64,000 bases of DNA from Flavobacterium sp. Lineage in GTDB: Bacteria > Bacteroidota > Bacteroidia > Flavobacteriales > Flavobacteriaceae. Positions 58,792 through 64,000 of the stretch are shown here, one piece after another. The DNA is taken from contig NZ_JASLCE010000050.1 of the NCBI RefSeq assembly GCF_030146175.1, positions 13,446 through 77,445 on the forward strand, read 5' to 3'. A program made the translations under genes and the position numbers. A model generated the notes under the pieces. It was not told the DNA's origin and did not search any database. It saw only the letters and a list, made by a program, of their open reading frames with translations. Every line of letters starts with the position of its first letter. Positions within the stretch are counted from its first letter, which is position 1.

Positions 58792-59916
58792 ATGAAAAAA
58801 GTATATCTGGATAATGCATCCACCACGGCGATCCGACCGGAAGTGGTTCAGGAAATGGTAAGTGTTTTAACGGAAGACTACGGAAATCCGTCATCGACAC
58901 ATAGTTTTGGTCGAAGTGCCAAAGTATTACTGGAAACGGCTCGAAAGTCGATTGCCAAACAGCTAAATGCGAATGCGCAGGAAATTATCTTTACGTCTTG
59001 TGGTACGGAAGCCGATAACTGGGTATTGCGTTCGGCGGTTAAAGATTTAGGTGTACGTCGCATCATTACCTCCAAAATAGAGCATCATGCCGTGTTGCAT
59101 ACGGTGGAAGTGCTCCAACACGAATATTCCATTTCGGTCGATTATGTAAACGTATTGCCAAATGGCGGAATCGATTTCGCACATCTGAGCGAATTGCTGG
59201 GACAGGAACAGAAAACACTGGTGAGTTTGATGCATGTCAATAACGAAACCGGAACAATCCTGGATTTGGAAAGAACCGGACGTATCTGTAAACAATACGG
59301 CGCTTATTTTCATTCGGATACGGTACAGTCGATTGGTAAAATGGAAATGGATCTGCAAGAGTTACCGATTGATTTCTTAGCGGCGAGTGCCCATAAATTT
59401 CACGGACCAAAAGGAGTGGGATTTGCATTTGTTCGTAAAAATACCGGAATCCAGCCGCTGTTATATGGCGGTGAACAGGAAAAAGGATTGCGCGCCGGAA
59501 CCGAAGCGGTACATCAAATCGTTGGAATGGCGAAAGCATTAGAATTGTCGTATGTCAATTTGGAAACTGAACGCAATCAGATCACCGAACTCAAGCATTA
59601 CCTTATAGACGCGTTGCATACTGCTTTTCCGGGTACGCAGATCAATGGAGGTGAAAATGGATTTTATAATATTGCAAATGTATTGTTGCCTTTTTCTAAC
59701 GATAAAACCGCGATGATACTGTTTAATCTCGATATGAAAGGGATTGCCGTTTCGCGTGGAAGCGCTTGTCAGTCGGGAAGTATCAAACCGTCGCATGTAT
59801 TGGCTGAAATACTTTCGGATGACGATCTGAAAAAACCAAGCTTACGAATTTCATTAAGTCATTTCAATACAAAAGAAGATATCGACTTGTTGGTGGAAGC
59901 GCTGAAAACAGTGTAA
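58792..59916 (+). CDS. Cysteine desulfurase (NifS/IscS class)
   Basis: PLP enzyme that takes sulfur from cysteine for Fe-S cluster or tRNA thiolation. The 374-residue protein starts MKKVYLDNASTTAIRPEVVQEMV, has HHAVLHTVEVLQ (His stacking PLP), SAHKFHGPKGVGFAFVRK with the Schiff-base Lys, and the catalytic Cys in SRGSACQSGSIKPSHVLAE, the class I loop. No iscU or suf gene is adjacent. It is 2 nt after the EamA transporter. Confidence 0.94.
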   Translation: MKKVYLDNASTTAIRPEVVQEMVSVLTEDYGNPSSTHSFGRSAKVLLETARKSIAKQLNANAQEIIFTSCGTEADNWVLRSAVKDLGVRRIITSKIEHHAVLHTVEVLQHEYSISVDYVNVLPNGGIDFAHLSELLGQEQKTLVSLMHVNNETGTILDLERTGRICKQYGAYFHSDTVQSIGKMEMDLQELPIDFLAASAHKFHGPKGVGFAFVRKNTGIQPLLYGGEQEKGLRAGTEAVHQIVGMAKALELSYVNLETERNQITELKHYLIDALHTAFPGTQINGGENGFYNIANVLLPFSNDKTAMILFNLDMKGIAVSRGSACQSGSIKPSHVLAEILSDDDLKKPSLRISLSHFNTKEDIDLLVEALKTV

Positions 59917-59946
59917 ACTTTTTCTTTCGGATTTCTGATTTAGTCT

Positions 59947-59954
59947 TATTTTTG
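59947..59954 (+). promoter_or_regulatory. -7 element candidate for the PorT-like gene
   Basis: TATTTTTG, 17 nt before the ATG at 59972. Confidence 0.4.
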
Positions 59955-59971
59955 CGGCCTGATAAAAAAAT

Positions 59972-60595
59972 ATGAAAAAAGTAATTATGGCTGTTGCGGC
60001 CGTTTTTGGATTTGTATTACAGTCTGGTGCGCAGCAAAAAGGAGATGTAGAACTCGGAGCGAATCTGGGTTTTAATTATGCAACGGTGCAAAAAGGAAGT
60101 GAAGAGACAAAAGAGCACTATGGTATGAATGCGGGAGTGTCGGTCGATTATTACTTTTCAGATCAATGGAGTGTCAAAACAAAATTGACCTATGATCAAA
60201 AAGGATGGAATCGGGGATCAATCTATTTAATAGATACACCCTATATTACCTATGGAACCAATTACGATCTGGATTATCTGACAGTTCCGGTAACCGCAAG
60301 CTGGCATTTTGGAAAAAAGCGCAACTGGTACCTGGATCTTGGTCCTTATGTGGGCTTTTTATTAAGTGCGAAAGATTCGCGGTTTAAACGGGATGTAAAA
60401 GAGTATTTTAATCAAACCGATTGGGGGGTGGCTTTGGGAGTTGGACTTAAAATCCCGGTTACAGACAAACTTAAATTGTTTGTAGAATGCGATAGTCAAT
60501 CCGGTTTTTCTGATCTGGCTCAAAAAAAAGAGGATAAGTCGTACCGAAATTCCAGAGTTGCGTTGAATGTAGGAATGAATTTTACAATAAAATAA
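59972..60595 (+). CDS. PorT-family outer-membrane beta-barrel
   Basis: A 207-residue barrel: signal peptide MKKVIMAVAAVFGFVLQSGAQ, then GDVELGANLGFNYATVQKGSEE, DYYFSDQWSVKTKLTYDQKGW and NWYLDLGPYVGFLLSAK, ending in LNVGMNFTIK. The family is the small OmpW/PorT-like barrels common in Bacteroidota; the founding PorT takes part in T9SS, but homology to that function cannot be told here. It is followed by a hairpin. Confidence 0.88.
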   Translation: MKKVIMAVAAVFGFVLQSGAQQKGDVELGANLGFNYATVQKGSEETKEHYGMNAGVSVDYYFSDQWSVKTKLTYDQKGWNRGSIYLIDTPYITYGTNYDLDYLTVPVTASWHFGKKRNWYLDLGPYVGFLLSAKDSRFKRDVKEYFNQTDWGVALGVGLKIPVTDKLKLFVECDSQSGFSDLAQKKEDKSYRNSRVALNVGMNFTIK

Positions 60596-60610
60596 GACAG
60601 AATAAAATAT

Positions 60611-60645
60611 AAAAAAAGGGATACTTGTTTTTTCAGGTATCCCTT
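60611..60645. terminator. Terminator between PorT-like gene and GNAT gene
   Basis: Stem AAGGGATAC (60616-60624) with GTATCCCTT (60637-60645); A run at 60611-60617 gives a U tract on the minus strand, T run weaker on plus. Confidence 0.75.
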
Positions 60646-60651
60646 ATTTGT

Positions 60652-61098
60652 TTATTTTTTATAGATATCCGGACGGTGAATCTCCATCCATTTCTCCGGA
60701 CTGGCAATAGGTTTCCATCCGTATTTTTGGTACAACTCATGCGCATCGGCGGTTAGTAAGATCCAACGTCGTAAATCCTGTAATTCCGGATGTGACATAA
60801 TGGTTTCCATAAGCCATTTCGATAATCCCTGACCGCGATAGGCTTCCAGTACAAAAACATCACCCAGATAAGCCATAGTCGAAAAATCGGAAATAACTTT
60901 GGCATAACCCACTTGTTGATCATTATGGAAAATGCCGAAGCAAAGCGCGTTTTCAATCGATTTCTGGATACGGGCTACCGGAATGTCTTTACTCCAGTAC
61001 GATTCCTGCGACAGGTAATGGTGAATAACAGCGATGTCCAGTTTGGATTTGTCGGTGGAAATGGTAAAGGCACCTTTGGTTTGCGTGATAATTTTCAT
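60652..61098 (-). CDS. GNAT-family N-acetyltransferase
   Basis: A 148-residue acetyltransferase. The acetyl-CoA loop is YRGQGLSKWLME near 87-98 (Q/RxxGxG/A), with LGDVFVLEAYRGQGLSK, and LLTADAHELYQKYGWKPIASPEKWMEI at the end. Its substrate is not visible; members acetylate small amines or protein N-termini. Single gene between two intergenic regions. Confidence 0.93.
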   Translation of the reverse strand: MKIITQTKGAFTISTDKSKLDIAVIHHYLSQESYWSKDIPVARIQKSIENALCFGIFHNDQQVGYAKVISDFSTMAYLGDVFVLEAYRGQGLSKWLMETIMSHPELQDLRRWILLTADAHELYQKYGWKPIASPEKWMEIHRPDIYKK

Positions 61099-61350
61099 TC
61101 GTATAAAGGATTTGGTTGTAAAGAATCCGCCTGAACGATTGGGTCGTTGAAACGAAGCGTGGATTAATGGTTATAAAGTTACGTATTTGTAGTAAAATCG
61201 GAAGAAAATGATCAAATGATTTTAATTGAAAAATTGGAGGTTAAGCCGGTATGAAGCCAATGGTTTGCCAGCGTTAATAAAGGTTTAAAGTGGGTTTAAA
61301 TTTTTAAGTTTTCAAAGGAATGCCTATTTTAGCATTTCAATAGAAAACAG

Positions 61351-62208
61351 ATGATTTCAGAAGCGCAATTTCAGCACGAACTAGATTTGATCATTACCAA
61401 TGCCATCCGCGAAGACGTAGGAGACGGTGATCACAGTTCGTTAGCCTGTATACCGGAATCGGCTACCGGAAAAGCAAAATTATTGGTAAAAGACGACGGT
61501 ATTTTAGCCGGAGTGGAATTTGCCCGTATGGTGTTTCAATATGTCGACCCGGCTTTACAGATGGAGGTATTTATTTCGGATGGAACGCCTGTAAAATATG
61601 GCGATGTAGCGTTTCATGTTTCCGGAAGTTCGCAGTCGATACTAAAAGCAGAACGACTGGTGCTAAATGCGATGCAGCGTATGAGTGCAATCGCAACGAA
61701 AACCAAAGTATTTGTTGCTCTTTTGGAAGGTACCGGAACCAAAATTCTCGATACGCGTAAAACCACACCGGGAATCCGTGCGATCGAAAAATGGGCGGTA
61801 AAAATAGCCGGTGGCGAAAACCATCGTTTTGCATTATATGATATGATTATGCTAAAAGACAATCATATTGATTTTGCCGGCGGAATTACCAAAGCGATTC
61901 AGAAAACAAATGCCTATCTGGTAGAAAAAAATCTCAATCTTAAGATTATTGTCGAAGCGAGAAACCTGAACGAGGTACGTGAAATCTTGGAAAACGAAGG
62001 GGTTTACCGTATACTGTTGGATAATTTTAACTACGACGATACGCGTAAGGCTGTTGAAATGATTAACGGAAAATGCCTGACGGAGTCATCCGGTGGAATC
62101 AACGAAGAAACCGTGCGTCATTATGCCGAGTGTGGTGTAAATTATGTTTCTTCCGGAGCGCTAACGCATTCTATTTATAATATGGACTTGAGTCTGAAAG
62201 CGATTTAA
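61351..62208 (+). CDS. nadC: Nicotinate-nucleotide pyrophosphorylase (carboxylating)
   Basis: Quinolinate phosphoribosyltransferase of NAD synthesis. 285 residues, usual length. Motifs: ALxEDxGxGDHSS (IREDVGDGDHSS) near 20-31, ERLVLNAMQRMSAIATKTKVF (102-122), ILDTRKTTPGIRAIEKWAV (active-site Arg/Lys), GGENHRFALYDMIMLKDNHI and the GGINEETVRHYAECGVNYVSSGALTHS PRPP side. nadA/nadB are not adjacent. Confidence 0.97.
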   Translation: MISEAQFQHELDLIITNAIREDVGDGDHSSLACIPESATGKAKLLVKDDGILAGVEFARMVFQYVDPALQMEVFISDGTPVKYGDVAFHVSGSSQSILKAERLVLNAMQRMSAIATKTKVFVALLEGTGTKILDTRKTTPGIRAIEKWAVKIAGGENHRFALYDMIMLKDNHIDFAGGITKAIQKTNAYLVEKNLNLKIIVEARNLNEVREILENEGVYRILLDNFNYDDTRKAVEMINGKCLTESSGGINEETVRHYAECGVNYVSSGALTHSIYNMDLSLKAI

Positions 62209-62255
62209 TTTGTATATTACATCAGAAAATAACACGAAAACGAAACGATAGCGTA

Positions 62256-63179
62256 GTGTCAAAAGAAATCGAAGAACAAATTGAGAAAATACCGGTACTG
62301 AACAAGTTGATGGCTTTTATCAAAACGATAAAAGTTCCCGGGCTTGAAGGGCTATCCTTGTATGACTTGTTGGAGTTGTATGGAATCGGTATTGCCAAAG
62401 GTGCTTTCTCGTACCGCGCGGGTGCCATTGCTTTTAGTTTCTTTATGGCGCTTTTTCCGTTTGCCCTTTTTATACTAAACTTAATACCGTATATCCCGTT
62501 AGAAGGATTTCAGGAGGATTTTTTAAAGTTCGTATCCGATAGTGTACCACCAAATACGTATGGTGCTGTCGAAGCGATCCTGATGGATATTATGAATAAT
62601 AGTTATAAAACACTCCTTTCGTCGGGATTCTTTTTGTCGATATTTTTAATGTCCAACGGCTTAAATGCAGTTTTGGGAGGGTTCGAATCGTCGTATCATA
62701 TTACGATTACACGAGGTTATTTCCGACAATATGCGGTGGCTATCGGATTGTCGATTATCTTTTCCTTTTTCCTGATTGTGACGGTTGCGGCCATTGTCGT
62801 GTCGGAGGTGGTGATCCAAATGTTGTCCAATCGTTTGCTATTGGATGATGTGTTGTTTATTCAGCTGGCGCGATATGCTTTTATCCTGATCATGTTGTTT
62901 GTATCGGCTTCTTTCCTGTTTAAATTCGGAACAAGAGAAACCAAACAGATTCCGTTTTTTAATGCCGGAGCCATCTTTACTACGATTTTAGTGGTGGTTT
63001 CTTCGTATGTATTTGGAATTTATGTGGTGCGGTTTGCACGGTATAACGAACTGTATGGGTCGATTGGTACACTTCTTGTATTGATGTTTTATATATGGAT
63101 AAACTGTATGATCTTGTTGCTTGGATTTGAATTAAACGCGACTATTAACAAATTAAAAAGAAAAAATTTATATATTTAA
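62256..63179 (+). CDS. YihY/virulence factor BrkB family membrane protein
   Basis: A 307-residue, about six-helix inner-membrane protein. The family pattern is present: GAFSYRAGAIAFSFFMALFPFALFILNLIPYIP near 50-80 and YGSIGTLLVLMFYIWINCMILLLGFELNATI near 268-300. The first codon is GTG at 62256 with no ATG nearby in frame, so GTG is the likely start. Role unknown; the historical RNase BN label does not apply to this family. Confidence 0.9.
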   Translation: MSKEIEEQIEKIPVLNKLMAFIKTIKVPGLEGLSLYDLLELYGIGIAKGAFSYRAGAIAFSFFMALFPFALFILNLIPYIPLEGFQEDFLKFVSDSVPPNTYGAVEAILMDIMNNSYKTLLSSGFFLSIFLMSNGLNAVLGGFESSYHITITRGYFRQYAVAIGLSIIFSFFLIVTVAAIVVSEVVIQMLSNRLLLDDVLFIQLARYAFILIMLFVSASFLFKFGTRETKQIPFFNAGAIFTTILVVVSSYVFGIYVVRFARYNELYGSIGTLLVLMFYIWINCMILLLGFELNATINKLKRKNLYI

Positions 63180-63200
63180 CAAAACGAAAAAACTATAATT

Positions 63201-63632
63201 ATGAGAAAACAACTTTTAACGGTATTTTTTGTAGCATTTGTAGGACTGTTCACCGCACAGGCACAAGGCGTGGTAGGTAAATGGAAAACAGTTGACGATG
63301 AAACCGGTGAAGCGAAATCAATAGTGGAAATCACAGAATCCGGAGGAAAAATCTACGGTAAGGTGGTGGAGATTTTAAATCCGGCAAAGAAAAATGCAAA
63401 ATGTAAAGATTGTTCCGGTGAAGATAAAGACAAACCGATCTTGGGATTAACCATTATTAAAGGATTGAAAAAATCCGGCGACGAATATACCGATGGAAAA
63501 ATCCTGGATCCAAACAAAGGAAAACTGTATAAATGTACCGTAAAATTAGACGGTAACGATAAGTTAAATGTTAGAGGATATGTGGGTATTTCGTTAATCG
63601 GAAGAACCCAGACCTGGTCAAGAGTAAAATAA
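63201..63632 (+). CDS. DUF2147 family secreted protein
   Basis: A 143-residue protein with signal MRKQLLTVFFVAFVGLFTAQAQ and the DUF2147 domain: GVVGKWKTVDDETGEAKSIVEITESGGKIYGKVVEI, CKDCSGEDKDKPILGLTIIKGLKKSGDEYTDGKILDPNKGKLYKCTVKLDG and RGYVGISLIGRTQTWSRVK. The CxxC pair near 72-75 may bind metal or form a disulfide. Lipocalin-like fold; function unknown. A hairpin follows. Confidence 0.92.
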   Translation: MRKQLLTVFFVAFVGLFTAQAQGVVGKWKTVDDETGEAKSIVEITESGGKIYGKVVEILNPAKKNAKCKDCSGEDKDKPILGLTIIKGLKKSGDEYTDGKILDPNKGKLYKCTVKLDGNDKLNVRGYVGISLIGRTQTWSRVK

Positions 63633-63654
63633 ATAGCTTTTAAACAGTATAAAA

Positions 63655-63685
63655 AAAAAACACTTCTCCCGGGAAGTGTTTTTTT
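63655..63685. terminator. Terminator after the DUF2147 gene
   Basis: Stem AACACTTC (63659-63666) with GAAGTGTT (63673-63680), flanked by A run (63651-63660) and T run. Confidence 0.8.
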
Positions 63686-63697
63686 ATGGTCAGCTGT

Positions 63698-63705
63698 TAT
63701 CTTTG
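63698..63705 (+). promoter_or_regulatory. -7 element candidate for priA
   Basis: TATCTTTG, 17 nt before the priA ATG; no TTG at 17-23 nt. Confidence 0.35.
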
Positions 63706-63722
63706 TAATTTAAAACAAACCG

Positions 63723-64000
63723 ATGTCTTATTTTGTAGAAGTTGTCTTACCGTTAGCTCTGGATAAAACCTTTACCTATCAGGTTTCCGAAGCCGAATAT
63801 GAATTCCTTCAAAAAGGGATGCGTGTAGCGGTGCCTTTTGGTAAAAACAAAAGCTATACGGCATTGGCAATCGACTTGCATCGGAACGAACCGCTATTGT
63901 ATAAGGCGAAGGAGATTCATCAGATATTGGATGAGGTGCCTGTGGTAAACGAATTTCAGATTGAACACTGGAAATGGGTAGCCGATTATTATATGTGTGG
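63723..64000 (+). CDS. priA: Primosomal protein N' (PriA), N-terminal part, cut by window end
   Basis: Replication-restart helicase. Only the first 92 codons are in the window: MSYFVEVVLPLALDKTFTYQVSEAEYEFLQKGMRVAVPFGKNKSYTALAIDL, which matches the 3'-DNA-binding domain start of PriA (LPLxxxFxYxxP...GxRVxVPFGxx), and ends at VADYYMCG, the family's xWVAxYY. The helicase and zinc regions lie beyond the window. The ATG at 63723 is 17 nt after a -7-like element. Confidence 0.93.
   Translation, partial: MSYFVEVVLPLALDKTFTYQVSEAEYEFLQKGMRVAVPFGKNKSYTALAIDLHRNEPLLYKAKEIHQILDEVPVVNEFQIEHWKWVADYYMC

Noticed and set aside
62676..62690. GGTTCGAATC-like string resembling a tRNA T-loop
   Set aside because: It is inside the BrkB/YihY gene with no acceptor, D or anticodon arms around it.

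Overview
The window looks like a chromosomal segment of a Bacteroidota bacterium of the family Flavobacteriaceae, most likely Flavobacterium or a close relative. The evidence is a fused SecDF, a type IX secretion (T9SS) C-terminal sorting domain, many short lipoproteins and PorT/YaiO-type barrels, gene groups typical of the family (rlmD-DUF6452-DUF6048; serC-serA-DUF937-DUF6146), almost no Shine-Dalgarno sequences, and intergenic matches to the Bacteroidota promoter (TTG, 17-23 nt, TAnnTTTG). I identify the taxon from gene content only. No rRNA, tRNA, CRISPR array, prophage or complete insertion sequence is visible.

Layout. 1-5.7 kb: end of malate dehydrogenase, secDF, an ExbB/ExbD proton-channel pair and a secreted protein. 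5.7-11.5 kb (minus): an unknown secreted protein, then the run DUF1599, DoxX/thioredoxin-like, lone ABC permease, TlpA-like, tpiA. 11.5-13.5 kb: folP, a lipoprotein and rlmH. 13.5-17.8 kb (minus): HEAT-repeat membrane protein, processive GT2 glycosyltransferase, TPR plus YaiO barrel, and a single-domain response regulator; together a candidate envelope-polysaccharide synthesis/export locus. 18-19.4 kb: two accessory genes (an XRE regulator and an unknown protein) bracketed by three copies of a 35-bp palindromic repeat. 19.4-28.2 kb: TIGR02757, a LolD-like ATPase, msrA, small membrane and lipoproteins, DUF937, serA, serC, a HAD-like protein, a LuxC-type acyl-CoA reductase divergent from a ferredoxin, and a secreted protein.

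28.4-35.9 kb (plus): ychF, an FMN reductase, TIGR02117 and the topoisomerase IV pair parE-parC. 35.9-40.2 kb (minus): a seven-gene run of SAM methyltransferase, ZIP transporter, murQ, small membrane protein, DinB-like DUF1572, lipoprotein and TerC. 40.4-45.8 kb: an RlmL-type THUMP methyltransferase, then minus-strand rlmD, DUF6452, DUF6048 and two envelope proteins. 45.9-49.1 kb (plus): an orphan histidine kinase overlapping DUF1697, then YafY and DinB. 49.2-52.4 kb: a large M60-like metallopeptidase with T9SS signal. 52.8-64 kb: rocD, an Smr protein, a duplicated-domain lipoprotein, a sugar MFS transporter, an EamA transporter, a cysteine desulfurase, a PorT barrel, a GNAT enzyme, nadC, a BrkB/YihY protein, DUF2147 and the start of priA.

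Most genes are housekeeping. The less explained parts are the palindromic repeat family, one copy of which encodes the last residues and stop codon of the XRE gene; the HEAT-GT2-YaiO-receiver locus; the operon with an orphan ABC permease; and the M60 surface protease. Many start codons were moved downstream from the longest open frame to fit family start points, signal peptides or -7 elements; each such case is stated in its entry.
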